A DNA stretch of 57,321 nucleotides from WJJR01 sp964440935. GTDB lineage: Bacteria; Zixibacteria; MSB-5A5; WJJR01. The position numbers and the translations under genes were made by a program. The notes under the pieces were generated by a model that was not told the origin of the DNA, did no database searches, and saw nothing but the letters and a program-made list of their open reading frames with translations. Location of the stretch: positions 1 to 57,321 of the forward strand of contig CAYTTY010000021.1 in assembly GCA_964440935.1 (NCBI GenBank), read 5' to 3'. Shown in pieces: positions 31,570-38,584 of the stretch (the stretch's first letter is position 1; each line of letters opens with the position of its first letter).

Positions 31570-33549
31570 TCAGCGGCTTTCGCCCCTCGGATCATTCTGA
31601 TCCTTGATATATTCCGCCGCCCGCACGATATCATCGCGGTTACCCAACAGCACCAGGATGTCATCCTGCTGCAGTGTCGTATCCGGCGGTGGGTTCGGCG
31701 TGAACTGCGCGCCCCGTCGAATCGCGATCGCCGTGGCGCCGGTCGAATGACGCAGGTCGGCGCCGCGAATACTCTCGCCGATCAGATGTGAGCTCTTTGG
31801 AATTTGGATCGCTTCGATTGCGGCGCCGCCAAGAAGCCGGGACAGTGTGGGAGCCGGTGGACCGTCCGTTTCCGTCGAACGCAGCACACCGTACGAATCG
31901 CTGCGAATCTCGGCCACCAGCGATTCAATGATCGAACGCGGCAAGAGATATGTCTGTAGCACACGCACAAAGATTTCAATCGCCGTCTCGAATTCCTCGG
32001 GGATCACTTCCGATGCGCCCAGTTTCTGCAGCGGTTCCACTTCATTCATGAACCGGGTGCGTGCCACAATATGGCAGGCGGGATTCAGGCGGTGGGCAGT
32101 GGCAACCGCACGACGTGTTGCGGCGGCGTCGGAAATCGCAATCACCATGATCCGTGCCGATGCGATCCCCGCGTGTTCGAGGATGCTGGGTCGTCCGGCA
32201 TCACCGAAGATAACCTCGTTGCCGGATTCTTCGAGCCGTTCCACGGTCACCGGGTTCATCTCGATGACCACGTACGGGATTTCCTGGCGCGCCAGCACAC
32301 GCGCGAGGTTTTGGCCGTTTAAGCCGTACCCGGCGATAATCACATGATCGCGCAATCGGTAGACTGAGTCATCCGGTTCAACTGTGATGTCTTTGCCGGT
32401 GTCCTCACCCATCGCACGGATCTTGTCGGCGATCTTTACCGCAAACGGTGTCATCATCATGCTGAATATCGCCGACGCCAGCAGGAGTTGATAACTGGTG
32501 CCGGCGATCAGCCCCGCTCTCGTGCCCTCTGTCATCAAAACGAAAGCGAATTCACCGACTTGGGCGATGAACAAACCGGCAACCAATCCGGTCCGCCAGG
32601 GAAGACCGAGAACGCGGCAGATTAGCATGATGATCCCGGCTTTGACCGCCACAATGCCCACTGTTAGACCAATGATGGAAAGCGGCATCGCCAGCAGAAC
32701 ACGCATATCGAACAACATCCCAATCGACACGAAGAACAACCCGAAGAACACATCGCGAAACGGCAATACCTCGGCGACCACATGTTCAGCATACTCCGAT
32801 TCCGATATCAGCAGTCCGGCGACAAACGCCCCCAATGCTGCCGATAGTCCGGCCCGGGCACTCACCAGTGCCGCGCCCATGCTGAGAACCAGAATCGCAA
32901 ATAGGAACACTTCCGAACTGCGCACACGAACCACGAACTTCAGCACGTACGGTACCGCGTAGCGTGCCAGGATGATCACCACCACGCCGATACCCAAACC
33001 CAGCAACACCCGTCCGCCAATCGCCGAAGCCAGCGAACCCGATTCGCTCAGCAGCGGAATGATCAAAATGAGCGGCGCGACCATCAAATCTTGAAAGATC
33101 AAAATCCCCAGCGACACCTGTCCGTGCGGACTGTTCATCTCGGCCCGAGTGGAGAGGAGTTTCAACGCGATGGCGGTGGATGACAGTGTCACCAGCAATC
33201 CCCACAAGATGGCGCGCGGCAGTTCCAGTCCGAAGACAAACGCCAGTGGCGCTGCCACGGCGGCGGTGACCAGCATTTGCAATCCGCCACCGACAATCGT
33301 GATGCGCCACATCTTGAGGAATTGCTTGATGGACAATTCAACGCCGATAAGAAAGAGCAGCAATATAACACCCAACTCGGCGATCATCTCGACTTGATGC
33401 ACGTCGGTGACGAATCCAAGCCCGTAGGGCCCGGTCAACACACCCGCTGCAATGAATCCGAGCAGCGGCGGCAGCCCAAGGCGCTCGAATATCAGCACCA
33501 CCACTACGGCGGCGGTCAAAAGCAATATGATGTCAGTAAACAAATGCAC
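31570..33549 (-). CDS. CPA2-family cation:proton antiporter with RCK (TrkA-N and TrkA-C) domains
   Basis: Predicted 659-residue KefB/RosB-like protein. About 12-13 membrane segments fill residues 1-380 (LPPLLGFIAAGVLTGPYGLG, GVILLLFLIGVELS, ILIFQDLMVAPLIL, IAQVGEFAFVL). A TrkA-N domain begins near residue 400 (VIIAGYGLNGQNLARVLARQ, a Rossmann nucleotide site), and a TrkA-C domain forms the end (about 560-645). Such proteins exchange K+ or Na+ for protons under nucleotide control. It follows the nucleosidase gene by 15 bp in one operon. Confidence 0.9.
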   Translation of the reverse strand: MHLFTDIILLLTAAVVVVLIFERLGLPPLLGFIAAGVLTGPYGLGFVTDVHQVEMIAELGVILLLFLIGVELSIKQFLKMWRITIVGGGLQMLVTAAVAAPLAFVFGLELPRAILWGLLVTLSSTAIALKLLSTRAEMNSPHGQVSLGILIFQDLMVAPLILIIPLLSESGSLASAIGGRVLLGLGIGVVVIILARYAVPYVLKFVVRVRSSEVFLFAILVLSMGAALVSARAGLSAALGAFVAGLLISESEYAEHVVAEVLPFRDVFFGLFFVSIGMLFDMRVLLAMPLSIIGLTVGIVAVKAGIIMLICRVLGLPWRTGLVAGLFIAQVGEFAFVLMTEGTRAGLIAGTSYQLLLASAIFSMMMTPFAVKIADKIRAMGEDTGKDITVEPDDSVYRLRDHVIIAGYGLNGQNLARVLARQEIPYVVIEMNPVTVERLEESGNEVIFGDAGRPSILEHAGIASARIMVIAISDAAATRRAVATAHRLNPACHIVARTRFMNEVEPLQKLGASEVIPEEFETAIEIFVRVLQTYLLPRSIIESLVAEIRSDSYGVLRSTETDGPPAPTLSRLLGGAAIEAIQIPKSSHLIGESIRGADLRHSTGATAIAIRRGAQFTPNPPPDTTLQQDDILVLLGNRDDIVRAAEYIKDQNDPRGESR

Positions 33550-33564
33550 AGAGAGCCTGCTGCA

Positions 33565-34467
33565 TTAAGGAGTCGGCGGTTCCTCCGGGTTTTCCAGGAA
33601 TTCCCGCACAACCAACGCCGAATTGTGTGCTGCCGTTTCCAACGATTCTCGCAATTGCTCGCCAGCCGTCTCCGATCCCGATCCGCCCGCCAAGTCCGAA
33701 CACGACCGTATGACCACCACCGGAATCCCATTGGCATGTCCTGTCTGAACGACAGCCGCCGATTCCATATCGACAATTTGTGCACCGAAGTCACGCTCCA
33801 GTTGCAACCGCTTCTCTTTAGAGTCGATGAACGCATCCCCCGACACACCGACGCCACCAATATGTACTTCTGGGAGTCGCCGCCCGACTTTGTCGAAACG
33901 GAAGTCAATGCGGTCGGCGGCTTCGGTCAGCAGACGGTACAACGTGGTGTCGACCGGCAGTTCCAGTTTCAACTCAAATCCGACCGTATCGGTCCGCCCC
34001 ACGGGAATCGAATCGGTTTCAAATCCCTTCTTGCCCCAGTAGCCGTAGTCATGTGTGATCCATCGGGTCGGCACAACAATGTCGCCAATGTGCAATTGAG
34101 GATCGACCGCGCCGCAAATGCCGGTGAAGATGATCCCTCGGGGATTGTAGCGGTCGATAACATACTGTGTCGTCGCGGCCGCATTGCTCATTCCCATTCC
34201 CGATGCCGCCAGTACGACCGGTTGCACCAGGCGTCCGTACGCCACCTGTCGACCTGCCCATACCGTATCGGTATTGAGCGGTATCCATTCGCGCAATTGT
34301 TCGCCTTCAGCGTCAAAAGCGTACAGCACCACCCACGGAGGCTGAACCTGAACCGGCTGCCGTTCCTCAATGGCAACATCGGGATCGCATCCCAATGTCA
34401 ATATTGCAGCAAGAGACGCGGCTGCGGTGAGCTGTGACAATATTCGTGACGGGTAGACTTGTCTCAT
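33565..34467 (-). CDS. Exported nucleoside phosphorylase-family lipoprotein (MTA/SAH nucleosidase-like)
   Basis: Predicted 300-residue protein of the PNP_UDP_1 fold. ASGMGMSNAAATTQYVID, IFTGICGAVDPQLHIGDIVV, GVGVSGDAFI and VDMESAAVVQTGHANGIPVV match 5'-methylthioadenosine/S-adenosylhomocysteine nucleosidases. The catalytic Glu of VDMES, the Asp of RSCSD and a Glu in FDAEGEQL are kept. Unusually, it carries a lipoprotein signal ending in LTLGC, so it would act outside the cytoplasm. GGAGGAG stands just before the ATG. It is divergent from pdxS and upstream of the CPA2 antiporter. Confidence 0.85.
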   Translation of the reverse strand: MRQVYPSRILSQLTAAASLAAILTLGCDPDVAIEERQPVQVQPPWVVLYAFDAEGEQLREWIPLNTDTVWAGRQVAYGRLVQPVVLAASGMGMSNAAATTQYVIDRYNPRGIIFTGICGAVDPQLHIGDIVVPTRWITHDYGYWGKKGFETDSIPVGRTDTVGFELKLELPVDTTLYRLLTEAADRIDFRFDKVGRRLPEVHIGGVGVSGDAFIDSKEKRLQLERDFGAQIVDMESAAVVQTGHANGIPVVVIRSCSDLAGGSGSETAGEQLRESLETAAHNSALVVREFLENPEEPPTP

Positions 34468-34638
34468 TGAACTCCTCCAACGTATGACGTTAGGGAGTGT
34501 ATAATGAAGATTTGCCGGTGCGGCCAGTTTGCTTTTCGGGCCCCGCCGATCTAAATTGGCGCCTGACCTGTGCGGGCCTCCCCCAAATGGAAGGCACCAT
34601 TCGATTTGCCGCAGTCACACGCGGCCGAGGAGCATACG

Positions 34639-35517
34639 ATGAACGCTGAAGACAAACACAAAATCAAAATCGGCCTCGCTGAGATGCTCAAGGGCGGGGT
34701 CATCATGGATGTCACCAACGCCGAGCAGGCGAAAATCGCCGAGGATTCCGGCGCGGTGGCGGTGATGGCACTCGAGCGTGTCCCGGCCGATATCCGGGCC
34801 GAGGGCGGAGTCGCCCGCATGTGCGATCCGTTAAAGGTAGAGGAAATCAAAGCCGCGGTCTCGATTCCGGTGATGGCCAAGTGCCGCATTGGGCATTTTG
34901 TTGAAGCTCAAGTGCTGCAATCGCTTGAGGTGGATTTCATCGATGAGTCCGAGGTCCTGACACCGGCTGATGAAGCCAATCATGTCGACAAAGATCAGTT
35001 TACCATTCCCTTCGTTTGTGGCTGCCGCGATCTCGGTGAAGCGCTTCGCCGCATCGGCGAGGGGGCGGCTTTGCTCCGCACCAAGGGCGAAGCCGGCACG
35101 GGTAATATCGTTGAAGCGGTTCGCCATATGCGCACCGTCCAGGGGGCCATCCGTCGCCTGACCGTGCTGCCGCGTGAAGAATTGATGACCGAGGCCAAGA
35201 AGCTCGGTGCGCCGTATGATCTGGTAGTCTGGGTGTCCGAAAACGGCAAGCTCCCGGTGCCGAACTTCGCCGCCGGCGGTATTGCCACTCCGGCCGATGC
35301 CTCGCTGATGATGCAGCTCGGCGCGGAATCGGTCTTTGTCGGATCGGGCATCTTCAAATCGGAAGATCCGATGGTCCGTGCCAAGGCCATCGTGATGGCC
35401 ACGACACACTACAAAGATCCGAAGATGGTCGCTGAAGCTTCGAAGGGATTGGGCACCGCCATGCGCGGCCTCGAAATCGGAACGATCCCCGAAGGGGAGC
35501 TGTTGCAGGTACGATAG
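34639..35517 (+). CDS. pdxS: Pyridoxal 5'-phosphate synthase, synthase subunit
   Basis: Predicted 292-residue TIM-barrel enzyme that builds PLP from ribose 5-phosphate, glyceraldehyde 3-phosphate and ammonia. GGVIMDVTNAEQAKIAEDSG, ALERVPADIRAEGGVARMCD and IPVMAKCRIGHFVEAQVL carry the catalytic lysines and phosphate sites; LVNFAAGG-type PNFAAGGIATPADASLMM and FVGSGIF are also typical. The ATG at 34639 has GAGGAG upstream and gives the normal family length; a longer in-frame start at 34570 does not. Confidence 0.96.
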   Translation: MNAEDKHKIKIGLAEMLKGGVIMDVTNAEQAKIAEDSGAVAVMALERVPADIRAEGGVARMCDPLKVEEIKAAVSIPVMAKCRIGHFVEAQVLQSLEVDFIDESEVLTPADEANHVDKDQFTIPFVCGCRDLGEALRRIGEGAALLRTKGEAGTGNIVEAVRHMRTVQGAIRRLTVLPREELMTEAKKLGAPYDLVVWVSENGKLPVPNFAAGGIATPADASLMMQLGAESVFVGSGIFKSEDPMVRAKAIVMATTHYKDPKMVAEASKGLGTAMRGLEIGTIPEGELLQVR

Positions 35518-35610
35518 GGTGGGTTGTGCCCACCATGCCCACGGCAATACGGCAGGGTGGGCTTCGCCCAGCATATTCCGGTAAGCATGGGCAAAAACCA
35601 CACGACTGTC

Positions 35611-35630
35611 ATCCCCGCGCAAGCGGGGAT
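35611..35630 (+). repeat. Hairpin ATCCCCGC-GCAA-GCGGGGAT followed by T-run
   Basis: An 8-bp perfect stem followed by CCATTTTT lies between pdxS and pdxT. Just before it (35518-35575) are two GGGTGGG...GCCCACC/GCCCAGC units. The hairpin has a weak-terminator shape, so it could lower pdxT expression relative to pdxS, or be only a repeat. Confidence 0.5.
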
Positions 35631-35677
35631 CCATTTTTACTGTTTGATATGGCCATCGCATTAGCCAGTTCAGCGCC

Positions 35678-35713
35678 GTCCATGCGGTCCACTATGTCCA
35701 CCACATCCACAAC
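35678..35713 (+). repeat. 9-nt tandem repeat carrying the pdxT start codon
   Basis: Four units: GTCCATGCG, GTCCACTAT, GTCCACCAC and ATCCACAAC. The ATG of pdxT spans the junction of units two and three (TAT|GTC). The same unit, GTCCACTAT, provides the start codon of ispG at 37345. Because units are nine bases long, gain or loss keeps the reading frame. Confidence 0.75.
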
Positions 35714-36281
35714 GCGCCGCATCGGTCTGCTCGCCCTCCAGGGCGATTACGACATGCACCGCAAAGCGGTTGTCGGGTTGGGGCATGAGGCGATTGAAGT
35801 ACGCACCCCGGCGGACTTGGACACGGTCGACGGCCTGATTATGCCCGGCGGCGAATCGACCACCATGCGCAAGCTGATGGTCAATGGTGGACTGTGGGAC
35901 GCAATCCGCGAATTCGGCCGACACAAACCGATCATGGGCACCTGCGCAGGCTTGATTCTGCTCGGCAAAAGCATCACCGAACGTCCCGATGAACCGACAC
36001 TGGGATTGCTCGACGTCGATACCACGCGCAACGCCTACGGCCGTCAACTGTATTCATTCCGCGAGATCGGCAAGCTATCAGTCAACGGTACCGAGGAGTC
36101 TTTCGAGATGGTCTTCATCCGTGCGCCCAGAATCACCCGTGTCGGTGATGGGGTCGAGATCATTGGACGGTATGGCGATGATGTTACCGTCGTGCATCAG
36201 GGGAACATCCTCGGGCTGACGTTCCACCCGGAAATGTCGGGTGATGCGCGTATCCACGAGTTCTTCCTGAATCTGATGTAG
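35694..36281 (+). CDS. pdxT: Pyridoxal 5'-phosphate synthase, glutaminase subunit
   Basis: Predicted 195-residue class I glutamine amidotransferase that feeds ammonia to PdxS. RIGLLALQGDYDMHRKAV is the family start, IMPGGESTTMRKL forms the oxyanion region, MGTCAGLILLGK holds the nucleophilic Cys, and LTFHPEMSGDARIH the His and Glu of the triad. The start at 35694 lies in a 9-nt tandem repeat without a clear Shine-Dalgarno; in-frame starts at 35682 and 35649 are possible but add non-homologous residues. It is 176 bp from pdxS, a wide gap for partners that assemble in equal numbers. Confidence 0.93.
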   Translation: MSTTSTTRRIGLLALQGDYDMHRKAVVGLGHEAIEVRTPADLDTVDGLIMPGGESTTMRKLMVNGGLWDAIREFGRHKPIMGTCAGLILLGKSITERPDEPTLGLLDVDTTRNAYGRQLYSFREIGKLSVNGTEESFEMVFIRAPRITRVGDGVEIIGRYGDDVTVVHQGNILGLTFHPEMSGDARIHEFFLNLM

Positions 36282-36417
36282 GGTGGCTGCTTTGCTTGTA
36301 TCGAGCGAAGTCGAGACACACCCACCATCACCAAGTCCACAAGCGACTTAGGGCCGTTCCCTGATTCTTCGGGAAACCCATCGCACAATCCCGACTGTTT
36401 CCGTACAATACCTTGAT

Positions 36418-37317
36418 ATGGCTGATTCGACTCTGGTACAGATTGGCGCCCCCAAGCCCAAGTGGCTCAAGACCAAAGCCACCTTCGCGCCCAATTACTT
36501 GAAGGTCAAAGACGCGTTGCGCTCCAACCGCCTGCATTCGGTGTGTGAAGAGGCCAATTGCCCCAATATCCGCGAATGCTTCTCACATGGCACCGCGACC
36601 TTCATGATTCTGGGCAATGTCTGCACGCGCGGGTGCCGCTTCTGCGACGTGATCAAAGGCAAACCGATCAACTACGACACCGATGAACCCCGTCGCATGG
36701 CCGAGGGCGTGGCGGCGCTCAATCTCAATCAGGTGGTGATCACGTCGGTCAATCGCGATGACCTCCCCGACGGCGGCGCGTGGGTGTACGCCGAGACGAT
36801 TCGTCTGCTGCGTGAGCGCGATCAGAAAGTCAAAATCGAAGTGCTGATCCCCGATTTCCTCGGCAATTTCGAGTCGTTGGAAACGGTTCTTGAAGCGGGA
36901 CCAGACGTGCTCAATCACAATTGCGAGACGGTACCACGTCTCTATAAGACGGTCCGTCCGGGTGCGAAACTCGAACGGTCATTGGAGATTCTGCGCCGGT
37001 CGAAGCACCGTCCCGATCCCCCGATTGTAAAAACAGGTATCATGGTCGGATTGGGCGAAACCATTCCCGAGATCCACGATGTCATGAAGCAGATCGTTGA
37101 TACCGGTTGTCAGATTCTCACCATCGGGCAATACCTGCAACCATCGGGAGAGCATTTACCGGTAATTCGCTATTACGAGCCCGAAGAGTACGATGAACTG
37201 GCGCGCGTCGGCGAGGAAATGGGCTTCGAACATGTTGAAGCCGGACCATTGGTCCGTTCTTCGTATCACGCATTCGATCAAGTCGAAAAGATGGAAGCGA
37301 AGCAGTTCGACGCTTAG
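36418..37317 (+). CDS. lipA: Lipoyl synthase
   Basis: Predicted 299-residue radical SAM enzyme that inserts two sulfurs into protein-bound octanoyl groups. CEEANCPNIREC (Cx4Cx5C) binds the auxiliary cluster, and CTRGCRFCDV (Cx3Cx2C) the radical SAM cluster. NHNCETVPRLYKTVRPGA and LTIGQYLQPSGEHLPV are further hallmarks; the terminal RSSYHA Ser serves as cluster ligand in the family. No clear RBS precedes the ATG. Its product serves complexes that use the LpdA encoded at 28482. ispG follows after 27 bp. Confidence 0.96.
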   Translation: MADSTLVQIGAPKPKWLKTKATFAPNYLKVKDALRSNRLHSVCEEANCPNIRECFSHGTATFMILGNVCTRGCRFCDVIKGKPINYDTDEPRRMAEGVAALNLNQVVITSVNRDDLPDGGAWVYAETIRLLRERDQKVKIEVLIPDFLGNFESLETVLEAGPDVLNHNCETVPRLYKTVRPGAKLERSLEILRRSKHRPDPPIVKTGIMVGLGETIPEIHDVMKQIVDTGCQILTIGQYLQPSGEHLPVIRYYEPEEYDELARVGEEMGFEHVEAGPLVRSSYHAFDQVEKMEAKQFDA

Positions 37318-37319
37318 AC

Positions 37320-37355
37320 GTCCACTTGGTCCACTAAGTCCACTATGTCCACTCA
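37320..37355 (+). repeat. 9-nt tandem repeat carrying the ispG start codon
   Basis: Four units in perfect phase: GTCCACTTG, GTCCACTAA, GTCCACTAT and GTCCACTCA. The ispG ATG (37345) spans units three and four. They begin two bases after the lipA stop. The same arrangement is seen at pdxT. Confidence 0.8.
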
Positions 37356-38490
37356 ACCGCTTCCCATAGCGCAGGAGCCTCAGCCTTCTGATCCCCGCCC
37401 CTGGGGTGTCTGGCCGCGCAAGCGGACCCGCACGGTCATGGTCGGCAATGTCCCGGTTGGTGGCGATGCGCCGATCGCAGTGCAGTCGATGTGCGATACT
37501 GACACGCGCGACGTCGACGCCACCGTCAAACAGATTCACGAAATGGAAGAGGCAGGCTGCGAAATCGTACGGGTGGCGGTACCCGATAAAGAAGCGGGCG
37601 AGGCGATCGCCAGGATCAAACCGCAGATTTCGATTCCACTCGTTGCCGACATCCACTTCGACTGGCGTCTCGCCATTCTGGCGGCAGAAATGGGCGCCGA
37701 CAAGCTGCGCATCAATCCGGGCAATATCGGCGGCAAAGCCAAGATTGCCGAAGTGGTCGCCTGCGCGCGTGAGCATGGACTGCCGATCCGCGTTGGTGTC
37801 AATCAGGGGTCGATTGAAAAAGACCTTCTGGATAAGTACGGCGGCAACAATCCCGACTCGCTGGTTGAATCGGCATTGCGCAACGCCGAGATTATTGCCG
37901 AACACGGGTTCGAGAACATTATCCTGTCGCTGAAGTCTTCGAATGTCGGCGAGATGATTGCCGCCTACCGTTCGGTGGCCGAGAAATGCGACTACCCGTT
38001 GCACCTCGGTGTGACTGAAGCCGGACCGGTGGCCAGTGGAACGTTGAAAACCGCGGTTGCCTTCGGCGCGCTGATATCCGAGGGGATCGGCGATACGATT
38101 CGCGTCTCGCTCACCGGTGACAAAGTCGCCGAGATCAACGCCGGCTTTGACATTCTGCAAGCGCTCGGCCTGCGTCGACGGGGGCCGGAACTGGTCTCGT
38201 GTCCATCGTGTGGACGAATTGAAATCGATTTGATGTCGCTGGTCGAGGAAGTGCAGCAAACGCTCAAGGGAATCACAACCCCGTTGAAGGTGGCCGTAAT
38301 GGGCTGTGTCGTCAATGGTCCCGGCGAAGCGCGCGACGCCGACTGGGGTATTTTCGGGGGTAAGGGCGTTTATCTCCTGACACGCAAAGGTGAAATTGTC
38401 GAACGCTTCGCCGACCGCGAGGCCGCCAAAGCGGCGCTGACCCGCGTGCTGCGTGATTCGGAAATCACCAATCAGGAACCCGTAGCGTAA
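37345..38490 (+). CDS. ispG: 4-hydroxy-3-methylbut-2-enyl diphosphate synthase
   Basis: Predicted 381-residue iron-sulfur enzyme of the MEP isoprenoid pathway that reduces MEcPP to HMBPP. The N-terminal barrel shows MVGNVPVGGDAPIAVQSM and LVADIHFDWRLAILAAEMGA; the C-terminal part has the cluster Cys residues in SCPSCGRIEIDL and MGCVVNGPGEA. The length is that of the compact bacterial form without the plant-type insert. Other MEP genes are not in the window. The first ~25 residues are variable and overlap the 9-nt repeat. Confidence 0.96.
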   Translation: MSTQPLPIAQEPQPSDPRPWGVWPRKRTRTVMVGNVPVGGDAPIAVQSMCDTDTRDVDATVKQIHEMEEAGCEIVRVAVPDKEAGEAIARIKPQISIPLVADIHFDWRLAILAAEMGADKLRINPGNIGGKAKIAEVVACAREHGLPIRVGVNQGSIEKDLLDKYGGNNPDSLVESALRNAEIIAEHGFENIILSLKSSNVGEMIAAYRSVAEKCDYPLHLGVTEAGPVASGTLKTAVAFGALISEGIGDTIRVSLTGDKVAEINAGFDILQALGLRRRGPELVSCPSCGRIEIDLMSLVEEVQQTLKGITTPLKVAVMGCVVNGPGEARDADWGIFGGKGVYLLTRKGEIVERFADREAAKAALTRVLRDSEITNQEPVA

Positions 38491-38527
38491 TCGAGCGCAC
38501 GACGGGGCGCTACGATTTGGCTTGCGT

Positions 38528-38557
38528 TTGATAAGCGGATTGATTTAGTCGTATATT
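38528..38557 (+). promoter_or_regulatory. Candidate sigma-70 promoter of ccmF
   Basis: TTGATA (38528-38533) and TATATT (38552-38557) with an 18-bp spacer, about 28 bp before the ccmF ATG. It lies in the only gap between ispG and ccmF and suggests separate transcription of ccmF. Confidence 0.45.
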
Positions 38558-38584
38558 AACCACACCGACAACTCGGGGAAACGA

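Noticed and set aside
33277..34437. Long plus-strand open frame (386 codons) opposite the CPA2 and nucleosidase genes
   Set aside because: It lies antisense to two well-recognised genes and its composition (His, Gln, Arg-rich) is that of a reverse-strand shadow.
34500..34505. TATAAT box before pdxS
   Set aside because: A perfect -10 hexamer, but no -35 box at a suitable distance and about 130 bp from the start codon; left out of the features.
37156..38259. Minus-strand open frame of 367 codons opposite ispG
   Set aside because: Fully antisense to ispG, without any recognisable motif.
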